A stretch of DNA of 64,000 bases, taken from TMED27 sp963922705 (lineage in GTDB: Bacteria; Pseudomonadota; Alphaproteobacteria; Micavibrionales; Micavibrionaceae). The DNA is taken from NCBI GenBank assembly GCA_963922705.1, contig CAWUJS010000002.1:8348-72347 (forward strand). The letters are read 5' to 3'. Below are positions 43,313 to 52,938 of this stretch, piece after piece. Under the pieces are notes generated by a model, which was not told where the DNA came from, searched no databases, and worked only from the letters and a program-made list of their open reading frames with translations. Within the stretch, counting starts at the first letter, position 1; the number at the start of each line of letters is the position of its first letter. The translations under genes were made by a program, and so were the position numbers.

Positions 43313-45235
43313 CTAGGCTCCTTGCGGTATTTCACCACCCCCCAGAGGCGCACTTGATGGTACAGAAGGCTTGGGCGCAGAACCGCTTGGTGTGTCATCA
43401 TCACTATCCCGAAGAATAGGCTCTCCTCGTAAAATTGCTTTGATCTCATCGCCTGATAACAATTCATATTCTAGCAGAGCTTTCGCAAGCTTATGCAGAT
43501 CATCCATATGATCCGTCAAAATCTTCTTCGCACGCGCATGCGCTTCATCAACAATGCGGCGCACCTCAGCATCGACTAAATTCGCTGTCGCCTCAGACAT
43601 ATTCTTAGATTGCGCGACAGAATGCCCAAGAAACACCTCTTCTTGATCCTGCGCATATCGTATTGTCCCAAGCTTATCGGAATATCCCCATTCCATGACC
43701 ATCTTACGGGCAATATTAGTCGCTTGTTGGATATCACTCGATGCACCTGTCGTCACCTTATCATCGCCAAAAATAATTTCCTCAGCCACACGCCCACCCA
43801 TCGCAACAGAAAGATCAGCATGCAGCTTTTCAAGGCTCATTGACAAACGATCATCTTCAGGCAAACGCATCACCACACCAAGCGCCCGCCCACGCGGCAC
43901 AATTGTCGCCTTATGAATTGGATCAGATGCCGGCTCATTCAAACCAACCAAAGCGTGCCCAGCCTCATGATAAGCCGTCAGCTTCTTCTCATCATCGCTC
44001 ATCACCATTGATTTACGCTCCGCACCCATCAAAACCTTATCCTTGGCCTCTTCAAATTCCTCCATGCCAACGACACGCTTATTTTTACGCGCCGCATGCA
44101 ACGCTGCTTCATTGACCAAATTCGCCAAATCAGCACCACTAAAACCAGGGGTACCACGCGCAATGACACGCGGATCAACATTACCCGCAAGCGGTACTTT
44201 CTTCATATGCACCTGAAGGATTTTGTCCCGCCCCTTAATGTCCGGCAGCGGCACAACAATCTGACGGTCAAAACGCCCGGGACGAAGCAACGCAGGATCC
44301 AAAACATCAGGACGGTTCGTCGCCGCAAGGATAATCACGCCTTCATTGGCTTCAAACCCATCCATCTCAACCAGCATCTGGTTTAAAGTCTGCTCACGCT
44401 CATCATTTCCGCCGCCAAGACCGGCACCGCGATGACGCCCGACAGCATCAATCTCATCAATAAAGATAATACAAGGCGCGTTTTTCTTGCCCTGCTCAAA
44501 CATATCCCGAACACGACTCGCACCAACACCAACAAACATTTCTACAAAATCAGAACCGGAGATTGTAAAAAACGGGACATTCGCTTCACCTGCTACAGCG
44601 CGTGCAACCAAAGTTTTACCCGTACCAGGCTGTCCTACAAGCAAAGCCCCTTTTGGAATTTTTCCACCAAGACGCGAGAATTTCTGCGGATCTTTGAGGA
44701 ATTCTACAACCTCTTCCAATTCCTGCTTAGCCTCTTCAATACCCGCCACATCTTCGAACGTCACACGGCCTTCTTTTTCGGTCAGCATTTTTGCACGGCT
44801 TTTACCAAAGCCCATAGCACCGCCGCCACCTTTACCGCCCTGCATCTGGCGCATAAAGAATATCCAAACGCCCACAATCAAAATTGCAGGCAGAAGCGAG
44901 ACTAAAATACTGCCAAAGGTAAGCTGCTCAGGATCGACAGGGCGCGCCTTGATTTCAACGCCCGTATCAGTCAAACGGTCAACGACATTCTCATTTGGCG
45001 GAACAACAACCTTGAATGCTTCACCGCTGCTTGTAAACGTTCCGAAAACTTCATTCCCCTTTATGGTCACATCACGAATCCGCCCGTCTCGCGCACCTGC
45101 CATAAATTCGGAATAAGACAGCTCATCACCGCCCGTAACACCGGCATTTTGCGCGCCTTGCATAACATTGAGCAAAAAAAACAGAACAAAGGCAATTGCC
45201 AGCCAAAATATCAAATTACGCGCCATTCCATTCAC
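43313..45235 (-). CDS. ftsH: ATP-dependent zinc metalloprotease FtsH
   Basis: The 640-residue membrane protease has two N-terminal membrane helices (about 7-25 and 105-125), the AAA module with GQPGTGKTLVARAVAGEA and the SRH region ATNRPDVLDPALLRPGRFDR, and the zinc site AYHEAGHALVG. It degrades membrane and regulatory proteins such as LpxC and sigma-32 in known cases. It lies between tilS and glmM as in other alphaproteobacteria. Confidence 0.98.
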   Translation of the reverse strand: MNGMARNLIFWLAIAFVLFFLLNVMQGAQNAGVTGGDELSYSEFMAGARDGRIRDVTIKGNEVFGTFTSSGEAFKVVVPPNENVVDRLTDTGVEIKARPVDPEQLTFGSILVSLLPAILIVGVWIFFMRQMQGGKGGGGAMGFGKSRAKMLTEKEGRVTFEDVAGIEEAKQELEEVVEFLKDPQKFSRLGGKIPKGALLVGQPGTGKTLVARAVAGEANVPFFTISGSDFVEMFVGVGASRVRDMFEQGKKNAPCIIFIDEIDAVGRHRGAGLGGGNDEREQTLNQMLVEMDGFEANEGVIILAATNRPDVLDPALLRPGRFDRQIVVPLPDIKGRDKILQVHMKKVPLAGNVDPRVIARGTPGFSGADLANLVNEAALHAARKNKRVVGMEEFEEAKDKVLMGAERKSMVMSDDEKKLTAYHEAGHALVGLNEPASDPIHKATIVPRGRALGVVMRLPEDDRLSMSLEKLHADLSVAMGGRVAEEIIFGDDKVTTGASSDIQQATNIARKMVMEWGYSDKLGTIRYAQDQEEVFLGHSVAQSKNMSEATANLVDAEVRRIVDEAHARAKKILTDHMDDLHKLAKALLEYELLSGDEIKAILRGEPILRDSDDDTPSGSAPKPSVPSSAPLGGGEIPQGA

Positions 45236-45312
45236 GGCTTAAATCCTTTCAAAAGTAAATATATACAATGTAATCCAATTCCCGTATCAAACAAGGAAAA
45301 TCAGCTCAGACA

Positions 45313-46350
45313 TCAAGGTTCATTATTTTCACGCATCAAAATCAGATATCCTGCTTTATCATCGCGCTCAAAGATAATGCCTCCCAATGTACGCCTTCGA
45401 AATGAAGCGTCATTTTTAAGCGCATCAACCAAACTCTCAACCTTCTCCATGCGCGGGGCATAATCTCTATCCAGCCCAATGAGATCAAAACAACGAAACA
45501 ATACACGAATCACTATTTCCTCAGGCGCATCCAGTAGATCTTTTGAAAATTCGATAGGACCTGCATTTTTGCTTATCAAATATCGCTCAAAAGCCTCATC
45601 TGTAAAAATATCCAATGCCTGCCTTGCCCTTGCCAAACGGTTTGCCGTCACAGATAATCTTTTGGACGTTAATCCCTCTTTGGCTAAAATATCGATCGAT
45701 TGCCTTAAACGCACACGTGCAAAAGCCTCATTATCATTCGATGGGTCATGACTATAAGGGATATTCTTATCATTACATAATTGAACGAGTTCCTGCTTTG
45801 AAACCTCAAGCAAAGGCCGGCATAAATAAAATCCCTGAAATTCCTGAACAGCCGCCATACCGGATAACCCGTCCAAACCACTGCCTTTCGCTAATCTAAA
45901 AAGGACAGTTTCCGCCTGATCATCTTGATGATGCCCCAGGAAAAGCGATGAAATTCCATGCGCTTTACAATAGCCCCGCATTAAATCATAACGCGCTTTA
46001 CGTGCTTCCTCCTGTATACGAACATCTTGAGGAGCCTCCCAAACCAGCGTCTCATGGCAAACATGATCAAATCCGGAGCAATATTCTGCAACCAAAGCAC
46101 ATTCCTTTTGCGCGTCCTCACGCAAGCCATGATCAACACTCAAAACATGTAAATCTTTGCCCTGCAACGAGCACCATTCCTGCAACAACCATAATAACGC
46201 CATGCTATCCGGCCCTCCGGATACACCGACAGCGAGAGCCTTTTGCTTTTCTATGGTAGTAGAAAAATCTTTCTCAATTATTTTTGAAAATTTATCAAAC
46301 TGCATAAAATTTACAAAGTTTTCTAACCACAGTGACCACAGAAGATACAC
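45313..46350 (-). CDS. tilS: tRNA(Ile)-lysidine synthetase
   Basis: The 345-residue enzyme has the P-loop GVSGGPDSMALLWLLQEW (about 42-59) and the LGHHQDDQAETVLFRLAKGSG motif. It makes lysidine at C34 of tRNA-Ile(CAU), turning it into an AUA reader. The first ~15 residues (MYLLWSLWLENFVNF) are encoded by the palindromic repeat arm at 46325-46360, so the true start may be the later MQFDKFSKII (46305). Stop is 78 bases before ftsH. Confidence 0.95.
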   Translation of the reverse strand: MYLLWSLWLENFVNFMQFDKFSKIIEKDFSTTIEKQKALAVGVSGGPDSMALLWLLQEWCSLQGKDLHVLSVDHGLREDAQKECALVAEYCSGFDHVCHETLVWEAPQDVRIQEEARKARYDLMRGYCKAHGISSLFLGHHQDDQAETVLFRLAKGSGLDGLSGMAAVQEFQGFYLCRPLLEVSKQELVQLCNDKNIPYSHDPSNDNEAFARVRLRQSIDILAKEGLTSKRLSVTANRLARARQALDIFTDEAFERYLISKNAGPIEFSKDLLDAPEEIVIRVLFRCFDLIGLDRDYAPRMEKVESLVDALKNDASFRRRTLGGIIFERDDKAGYLILMRENNEP

Positions 46351-46360
46351 AGGAGCACTT
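46325..46360. repeat. Single arm of the ACCACAGTG repeat family
   Basis: ACCACAGTGACCACAGAAG at 46326 onward followed by ACACAGGAGCA matches the left arm of the element at 11574-11660 at most positions. It overlaps the first codons of the longest tilS frame. No second arm is seen. Confidence 0.6.
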
Positions 46361-46547
46361 ATTTTTAGCGTCTATTAACTTACATCTTTGCATTTTTAAC
46401 TATTGAGTATCAGACGCATCTTGGAAAAGTCATGCATAAGGTTTAACATTGTCCATGATTGATTACTAATGCCGTTTATTTTTATACCATCTTATTTTTC
46501 TGTTAAGATTATAATAGAATATCTTTTGAATTTTAAAGAGGCTCTTT

Positions 46548-47264
46548 GTGTCCATAACAAAATTACTATTAGCAATAACGCTTGTAATAATGACAGCAGC
46601 ATTGCAAAAAAACGCGTATGCGCAGCGTGAGCGCAATCATTGGCAAGGTGTAGCAGCCGATCTATGCTCATCAGAAGATCCGAAAGTAACCGTCAGGCTA
46701 AAAACTGCCAAAACAAAATATATTAAAAATTACAATGCAAAAACGATTAATCAGATTCATAAGAATGCAGGACAAGGTACTATTTTAGGGCTTGCCGGAG
46801 GTCCAATTTCTATTGAAATGAATGGTCAATATGAAATCAGAACCAGCAATAGAAAGTCCTGTGTACAATTATCTAATGTAGATGTCATGTTCTGGGCAAA
46901 GCCAGTAATCGTCATTGCCAGTAATTTCCCAAAAGGATCGTGTGAATATCGTGCAGTTCTTGCGCATGAACAAAAGCACATTCGGACAACACGCAAATTT
47001 ATCCGCGAATTTGCCCCAAAATTACGCCGGGAGGTGCATGATATTATCGATAATTCAAGAGACCATATGGTCGTTTCAACTGAAAGTTTGCAATATGCAC
47101 AAAAGCAGATTCAAGAGCCGATTATAAAACGCCTTATTGCCTATCAAAATGAGATCATGCCAATCTTACAAAACAGACAAAACGCTATCGATACTCCCGA
47201 AGAATATGAGCGTGTTGCCGCACAATGCGATAATTGGGGTAAGAAGCTTACAAATGGTGGTTAA
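46548..47264 (+). CDS. Secreted HExxH protein (putative metallopeptidase-like)
   Basis: From GTG 46548, preceded by AGAGG, the 238-residue protein has a signal peptide (cut near AYAQ) and a zinc-binding-like AHEQKHIRTTRKF (about 145-157), where HEQKH fits HExxH. Four cysteines suggest disulfides. The pattern of an ExxxH-like helix after a CEYRAVLAHEQKH recalls DUF922-type predicted Zn proteases. No activity is proven. It stands alone. Confidence 0.75.
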   Translation: MSITKLLLAITLVIMTAALQKNAYAQRERNHWQGVAADLCSSEDPKVTVRLKTAKTKYIKNYNAKTINQIHKNAGQGTILGLAGGPISIEMNGQYEIRTSNRKSCVQLSNVDVMFWAKPVIVIASNFPKGSCEYRAVLAHEQKHIRTTRKFIREFAPKLRREVHDIIDNSRDHMVVSTESLQYAQKQIQEPIIKRLIAYQNEIMPILQNRQNAIDTPEEYERVAAQCDNWGKKLTNGG

Positions 47265-47333
47265 TTAAGCCCCAAAACTCTAGGGAAATAGAAAAAATTT
47301 AAACACCCACTAATATGCACCCCCCCTGGAAGT

Positions 47334-47744
47334 TTATGACGCCTTTGCCATGCGGTGAATAATAATACGTAACTTAGCCTCCAATTGCTGTGGTGAAAAA
47401 GGCTTGGAAATATAGGCTGTCACACCTGATGATTTTGCCTCTATAACTGATTCCATATCTGAACGACCTGTTACCATTAAAAAAGGAATATCAGGGTCGA
47501 CACTGCGCAATTGCCTGAGTAACTCAACTCCATTCATATTCGGCATATTCCAGTCACAAATAATAACATCAACAAAATCAAATGCAGAATCAATAAAAGT
47601 CAGCGCTTCGCGGCCATCATTAGACTCAAAAACCTGATTAATCCCTAATTCCAAAAGCATATTTCGAAGCATAGAACGCGCCTCGCTTTGATCTTCCACA
47701 ACCAAAACTTTGATATCTGCCATACTCTCCCCTAAGATACTCAT
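47334..47744 (-). CDS. Single-domain response regulator
   Basis: The 136-residue CheY-like receiver has VLVVEDQSEARSML, phosphoacceptor Asp in VIICDWNMPNMNGVEL, Thr in LMVTGRSDM and Lys in YISKPFSPQQ. The WNMPNMNG form is common in CheY-type proteins. The start overlaps the stop of the hybrid kinase, so the two work as a pair. The first ATG may not be used; MADIKVLVVEDQ starts seven residues in. Confidence 0.9.
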   Translation of the reverse strand: MSILGESMADIKVLVVEDQSEARSMLRNMLLELGINQVFESNDGREALTFIDSAFDFVDVIICDWNMPNMNGVELLRQLRSVDPDIPFLMVTGRSDMESVIEAKSSGVTAYISKPFSPQQLEAKLRIIIHRMAKAS

Positions 47745-49792
47745 GACATTTCTCCTATTTTCTTGCTATTAATCGGTACAACATTAGAAGCGTTATCACT
47801 CAGCATTTCAAACAAGCTGAGACACAAGCCATCAAAATCGATGGGTTTTGAGATAAAAAAAGCATCTTCAGGAATATCAACTTTGGCATTTTCACCACGC
47901 GCAGGATAACCGCTCATAAAAACAATTTCGGCATCAGGACGTACTGCTTTAAACATATCTGCCAGCTTTAAGCCAGTCATACCAGGCATCACAAGATCAG
48001 TTATAAGAAAATCAATATCATCCTCATAATCATCCTGTAACACAAGAGCATCATTGCCATTTTCTGCTTCTAAAACCTCCATCCCATGCCGCTTTAAAAA
48101 TGTTGCTAAAATCTCACGCAAATCGCTTTCATCTTCGGCAATTAAAGCTGTATAACCATCAAATTTAATTGTTTCTATATCATCTGCGGAACCAACTAAT
48201 GATTTTGCAGGTTCAGGGAGCTGTTCTGCACGGGGAATAAACACTGAGAACTCTGTACCTACGGAAAGTTCGGAACGCACATCTATATAACCATTCATAT
48301 CCCTAACAAGACCATAAACAACTGAAAGCCCCAGACCCGTCCCTTTACCTTGCTCTTTTGTGGTAAAGAAGGGATCAAAAATACGCTCGGTAACATCTTT
48401 AGACATGCCAGAACCGCTATCACAAACGCGTAAGCACAGGTAATCGTGCTTACGATCCTTAACAAATTTTGGTAAGCTTGATGGAGAAACAAGTTCAAGG
48501 TAAACCTTCAAGTCTCCGATGCCTTCCATAGCATCCCGCGCATTAATCACCAGATTCATCAAAATTTGAACAAATGCATTGGCCTCACAATGAGCATATA
48601 AATCACCATCATCGCAAAGAATGTTAAAATCAATTCTTTCATCAATAAGAGACTTCAATAAAACCTGTTGCTCAGACAATAAAGCTTTTAAGTCAGTTAT
48701 ATTATCTTGTTTAACTTTATGACGTGCAAAAGCCATCATTTTTTTAGTAAGCTCAGCACCGCGCGTAGAAGATTTTTTAATCTTCTTTGAATACTCTAAT
48801 ATCTTCTCAATATCATGCGAATTCATCTCGATCATCCGCGCATAACCTTCAACAATCGAAAGGATATTGTTAAAATCATGGGCTATACCTGCCGAAAGCT
48901 GTCCCAAAGCTTCTAGTTTTTGAGCTCGGCTTACCTCTTCTTCTTTAATTTTCAATGCTGTAATTTCACTCAATACACCGACATACAGGTCAAGCTCTTC
49001 ATTATGATCAAAAATCGGCGTTAACCTGAAATCAAACCAACGCTGCATATCTCCTTCGCCAAAAACAACTTGCTCCTGAAAGCCTTCATAACTGCCTTGT
49101 CTTTGATGCTCTTGAATTGACTCAAACAGAATATCTGCATCCTGAGTAGAATGACCGAATGAACGAAATAAATCCAAAAAGCTCTCTGGTAAAATACTAT
49201 AATTTAAAGATGCAATATTTCTGCACATTCTGTTTAAGAATAAAACAGGCATAGCATTCGCTTTTGCATTCACAATGAATACACCACAAGATGTTGATTC
49301 GATTGCGAGGTTAAGCCTTTCATTCGCAATATTTAAGGCTGATAAATCTTCATTCTGGGCACGGAACTTACTCACATCTCTAATTAGCGCAGTCGTTCTA
49401 CCCTTTTGCAGCTTATACATTTCAACGAGATAAGATCTGCCATCATCCACCATAATAATTTCACGAAAATCTGAGGATCCACCAAAATGCTCTGGGACAT
49501 CCAAATCGCCATCTATAGCGTTATCAAATGTGTAAGCAATAAAGTCATCAAGATTGAGAACGACATTACGATCACGCAGTTGCTCCAGATATTGTTCCGC
49601 AACAGGATTGGTATGTTTTAAAGAATCGCTTTTATCGAAAATAAGAAGGCCAGCACCGCCAATTCTTAATGTATCCTCTAACGCAGACGCATACTCTTTT
49701 ACCTCTCTATGCCTGAACCAGTAAAAAACTGAATACACTGCCATTGCAGCACATAAAAAAACCAAAATTGTTAGTATAAAGGGTAAATTCAT
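47741..49792 (-). CDS. Hybrid histidine kinase with PAS-like and receiver domains
   Basis: The 683-residue protein has one membrane helix (about 5-25), two PAS-like regions, a HisKA domain with GQLSAGIAHDFNNILSIVEGY (His about 305), an ATPase domain (DSGSGMSKDVTERIFDPFFTTKEQGKGTGLGLS, seen in blocks) and a C-terminal receiver (LIAEDESDLRE, LITDLVMPGMTGLK, FISKPIDF). Layout resembles CckA, but the segments are not close enough to name it so. It is translated together with the receiver at 47334. Confidence 0.88.
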   Translation of the reverse strand: MNLPFILTILVFLCAAMAVYSVFYWFRHREVKEYASALEDTLRIGGAGLLIFDKSDSLKHTNPVAEQYLEQLRDRNVVLNLDDFIAYTFDNAIDGDLDVPEHFGGSSDFREIIMVDDGRSYLVEMYKLQKGRTTALIRDVSKFRAQNEDLSALNIANERLNLAIESTSCGVFIVNAKANAMPVLFLNRMCRNIASLNYSILPESFLDLFRSFGHSTQDADILFESIQEHQRQGSYEGFQEQVVFGEGDMQRWFDFRLTPIFDHNEELDLYVGVLSEITALKIKEEEVSRAQKLEALGQLSAGIAHDFNNILSIVEGYARMIEMNSHDIEKILEYSKKIKKSSTRGAELTKKMMAFARHKVKQDNITDLKALLSEQQVLLKSLIDERIDFNILCDDGDLYAHCEANAFVQILMNLVINARDAMEGIGDLKVYLELVSPSSLPKFVKDRKHDYLCLRVCDSGSGMSKDVTERIFDPFFTTKEQGKGTGLGLSVVYGLVRDMNGYIDVRSELSVGTEFSVFIPRAEQLPEPAKSLVGSADDIETIKFDGYTALIAEDESDLREILATFLKRHGMEVLEAENGNDALVLQDDYEDDIDFLITDLVMPGMTGLKLADMFKAVRPDAEIVFMSGYPARGENAKVDIPEDAFFISKPIDFDGLCLSLFEMLSDNASNVVPINSKKIGEMS

Positions 49793-49910
49793 TTTCCGAG
49801 GGTCACATTAAAAACAATACAACTATAGATTAAATTTCATGCACAGTACAATGAAACTATAAGCCTTATAGATTTTGACATACTCTGGTGTTTGCAAAAC
49901 ACTATTGAAT

Positions 49911-51917
49911 GTGAAAAGAAAATATATCATAGCAATCATTGGCATAGGATTGTCTATCTTCAATCCTTGCTCTGCTATTGCACAAACACGACATTCAACC
50001 AACCTGGCTGGAAGCCTTGGCCTAAACACTATCCCAAATGCCCGTATGGATGAGCAAGGCACAATAAGGACACAATTCTCGTATCTTGACCCTTATTTTC
50101 ATGGCTTTCTAGGCGTTCAACTCGCTGACCCGCTTTATGTTGGAATCAGGCAAACCGCAGAACTTTCCAGTTTTGATGAAGATTTTGACCGCCTGTATCC
50201 AGGTGTTGATACAAAATTACGCCTTATCAAGGAAAACTCGCATATACCTGAGATTGCAATTGGCGTGCAATCCGGCTTTGGTCACAAAAGAACTGCTGGC
50301 GAATATATTGTAGCCTCCAAACTCTATCAAAATTTTGACTTTACCGCCGGTATTGGCTGGGGGCGTTTCGCAGGCGCCGCCCATTTTGGCAATCCTTTAA
50401 AAGCAATTAGCGATCACTTTGACAAAAACCGCAATCTGGACGGGGAAGACCCGAATGAACCGGATGACTGGTTTACAGGGCAACATGTCGGTTTCTTTGG
50501 CGGGCTTGAATATTTCACCCCCATCAAAGGCTTATCCCTGAAAGCCGATTGGGGCGGTGATGATTATGAAGCTGAAAAAGCAGCCTTTGATTTTCAACCC
50601 GCTGCGCCATGGTCGGTAGGTTTGAATTATAAACCCTGGGAGTTCATGGATATCAGCCTCGCCTCACAAGGCACAGACAAAATCATAGCAAGGCTCTCTT
50701 TGCAAGGTAGTATCAAAAACTGGCGAGACCGGTCAAAACATTATAAAGCCGATGGAGAAACGCCTGTAATGCTTCACGACAACACAGCCGAAGCTGCCCT
50801 CCAATATTCGCCCCATCATTCTGCCCCCACCCAAATCGGCAAAACAGCCATGCTCATGGCCAAAAACAGCCCTGAGAACATTCATAAAATCAAAATCACC
50901 CCGACATCTTTTGGCCTCAGGGGGCCGTCGGTCAATCTAATTCGCCGCGACCTTGAGAATACACAGAACAACATAAGCACAACAGAAATATGGCATAAAG
51001 CCGAGTTTGAGCATGACTTCAAGGGCGTACAAAAACTTCGCCCCGTACAAGGCTCAAAATTGGCCTTTAAAAATTTTTCCTTCAGGCTCGACAATCAAAT
51101 CAGCATTTCCGAAGAAGATACAAGCCTGTTGCGGAGAACCTCCCTTATTGCGAGCATGAAAGCCCCTGATGCGATCAAATATTTCACAGGCGGTTTGGGA
51201 TTGCGCCTGAACCTTAGTGATAATCTCGGAAAATTGCGCCGCATTCGCCCAAGGTCAAGCTTTCCCATCAAAAGCGATGTTTATGATTTCGCTGATCGTT
51301 TCTTTGCGCTTGATCACGCCTATACCGCATTTACGCACACCATCATGCCTAATACACATGCGAGCCTTATTGCAGGCTACATCGATGAGAATTTTTCCGG
51401 CGCAGGCGGCGAGCTACTTTATCGTCCTTATAATAAACGCTATGCCATCGGCGCTGATAGCTGGCTTGTGCAAAAACGCGAACCTTTCACTTTCGCCAAT
51501 TTAGGCACACGCGACGGGAATCTTTTCACCGCGCATTTGAATGGCTGGTATGACATTCCTAAGGCTGATACAGTCTTTGCAATTAAAGCTGGACGGTATT
51601 TAGCCGAAGATTTCGGCTTTACAACAAGCCTGACTAAACACTTCAAAAACGGTGCAAAACTAGAAGGCTATCTCAGCATTTCAAATCAGGAAGATTTCGA
51701 TCTTTTTGGCGGAACGACACATGCAGATCACGGCCTACGCCTAACGCTTCCTCTGGGCGGTTTCAAATATACACAAAATACTGAAACGCTTCTGACCGCG
51801 GCACCTTTTGGACGGGATATTGCGCAAACCGTTACAAATCCAATCCCGCTTTATAAGGCCTCAGAACCTTTCTCGCTCTCACATATCGCAAAGTACTGGG
51901 ATGCGCTGAATGATTAA
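49911..51917 (+). CDS. YjbH-family outer-membrane/exopolysaccharide protein
   Basis: From GTG 49911 the 668-residue protein has a signal peptide (RKYIIAIIGIGLSIFNPCSAIAQ in parts). The mature part shows YjbH features: LAGSLGLNTIPNARMDEQGTIR, GIRQTAELSSFDEDFDRLYPGVD and a C-terminal LFGGTTHADHGLRLTLPLGG. YjbH proteins are predicted outer-membrane beta-barrels tied to exopolysaccharide. No yjbEFG are nearby. A TTG at 49875 is a longer alternative start. It is divergent from the hybrid kinase, 118 bases apart. Confidence 0.85.
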   Translation: MKRKYIIAIIGIGLSIFNPCSAIAQTRHSTNLAGSLGLNTIPNARMDEQGTIRTQFSYLDPYFHGFLGVQLADPLYVGIRQTAELSSFDEDFDRLYPGVDTKLRLIKENSHIPEIAIGVQSGFGHKRTAGEYIVASKLYQNFDFTAGIGWGRFAGAAHFGNPLKAISDHFDKNRNLDGEDPNEPDDWFTGQHVGFFGGLEYFTPIKGLSLKADWGGDDYEAEKAAFDFQPAAPWSVGLNYKPWEFMDISLASQGTDKIIARLSLQGSIKNWRDRSKHYKADGETPVMLHDNTAEAALQYSPHHSAPTQIGKTAMLMAKNSPENIHKIKITPTSFGLRGPSVNLIRRDLENTQNNISTTEIWHKAEFEHDFKGVQKLRPVQGSKLAFKNFSFRLDNQISISEEDTSLLRRTSLIASMKAPDAIKYFTGGLGLRLNLSDNLGKLRRIRPRSSFPIKSDVYDFADRFFALDHAYTAFTHTIMPNTHASLIAGYIDENFSGAGGELLYRPYNKRYAIGADSWLVQKREPFTFANLGTRDGNLFTAHLNGWYDIPKADTVFAIKAGRYLAEDFGFTTSLTKHFKNGAKLEGYLSISNQEDFDLFGGTTHADHGLRLTLPLGGFKYTQNTETLLTAAPFGRDIAQTVTNPIPLYKASEPFSLSHIAKYWDALND

Positions 51918-51923
51918 ATCTCT

Positions 51924-52061
51924 ATGATTAATCCAGTAGACATAAAGATACTTGAGACATTTCTCACTAGCTTTGCCAGCGAAAATGATGATTCAAGGGT
52001 GAAAGACTTTCTTCTTTATGCCTTGAAAAAGCCATTGCTGAAAGAAGAGGTCTATTTATAA
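51924..52061 (+). CDS. Small ORF of 45 residues, doubtful
   Basis: ATG 51924 to TAA 52061 reads a hydrophilic, helical-looking peptide (MINPVDIKILETFLTSFASE, then KDFLLYALKKPLL). No good ribosome site is seen. It lies just after the YjbH-like gene. It may be a real small gene or a remnant. The rest of 52062-52216 holds the tetR operators. Confidence 0.3.
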   Translation: MINPVDIKILETFLTSFASENDDSRVKDFLLYALKKPLLKEEVYL

Positions 52062-52148
52062 CGGTCAACTGTGGAAAAACATTTTTCTCCGCTTGTGCTC
52101 ACATAATTTTCAGGCAATGATTATATATCTAAATTAAAAATATATACG

Positions 52149-52182
52149 AAACGCACCGTTTGCTAAATGTTACGCTAGCGTA
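52149..52182 (+). promoter_or_regulatory. Operator region with two palindromes before tetR
   Basis: AAACG-CAC-CGTTT (52149-52161) is a perfect inverted repeat with a 3-base spacer, a form common for TetR-family operators. TACGCTAGCGTA (52171-52182) is a perfect 12-base palindrome. Both lie within 70 bases upstream of the TetR start, so autorepression is likely. Confidence 0.7.
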
Positions 52183-52216
52183 TGGCATTACTGAATGGCT
52201 AAAAACAGGAGAAAAT

Positions 52217-52933
52217 ATGGAATATAAAGGAACTCAGACTGCTCTGGAGTTTGATTTTGAAAGCGACAATGAAGCGCCCCTACAAGACAATATAGCTCCA
52301 GAAAAAGAAACCACTAAAGCAGATATAAAAATGGTAGAAACTGTCGACAATAAAGAAAAAACCCAGTCAAAAGGCCGCCCGCGTAGTGAAAAATCACGTA
52401 AAAAAATCCTCAAAGCAACCAATGCACTATTATTGCATATGAGCGTTCAGGAATTATCCATCGAAGCCATTGCCAAAAAAGCCAAAGTTGGAAAAACAAC
52501 AATTTACCGCTGGTGGCCTAACAAAGCCGCCGTTGTTATGGATGCCTTAATTAGCCAACCCGGCCTTACAGCGCCTCTTCCTACACCAAAAAACAATGCG
52601 GAAGCGATTACATTACAAATTGAAAAGCTCATCCGCATGCTGAACTCCAATAATGGCGATACAATCGCCCAGCTTTTCAGCGAAGCCCAAGCCAGTCAGG
52701 AAGCCCGCAAAATCTTTATAGGAAATTTTCTGGCACCACTCGTCGATGCGCTCGAATATAGTCTCAAGCAAGGCATAGAAGAAAAAGAATTCCGCCCAAG
52801 TCTTGATACGAAAATTGCTATTGACATGCTCTGCGGCCCTATCTTTTTCCGCCTTATGGCACATCCAGAAAATCTCAATGAAGATTTCATCGAGGATTAT
52901 ACAAAAGAGGCCTTGCGCTTAATTAGCGCATAA
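52217..52933 (+). CDS. TetR-family regulator
   Basis: From ATG 52217, with AGGAG upstream, the 238-residue protein has an unusual ~60-residue charged N-terminal extension before the HTH (RGPRSEKSRKKILKAT-like, then VQELSIEAIAKKAKVGKTTIYRWWPNKAAVVMDAL in parts). The C-terminal domain is of the TetR_C type seen with the IYRWW subfamily (YSLKQGIEEKEFRPSLDTKIAIDMLCGP). It precedes mscS by 5 bases and probably controls it. Confidence 0.92.
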   Translation: MEYKGTQTALEFDFESDNEAPLQDNIAPEKETTKADIKMVETVDNKEKTQSKGRPRSEKSRKKILKATNALLLHMSVQELSIEAIAKKAKVGKTTIYRWWPNKAAVVMDALISQPGLTAPLPTPKNNAEAITLQIEKLIRMLNSNNGDTIAQLFSEAQASQEARKIFIGNFLAPLVDALEYSLKQGIEEKEFRPSLDTKIAIDMLCGPIFFRLMAHPENLNEDFIEDYTKEALRLISA

Positions 52934-52938
52934 AAAAT

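Noticed and set aside
44487..45116. 209-codon plus-strand frame inside ftsH
   Set aside because: It is antisense to the certain ftsH gene and has a low-complexity Pro/Ser/Thr composition typical of shadow frames.
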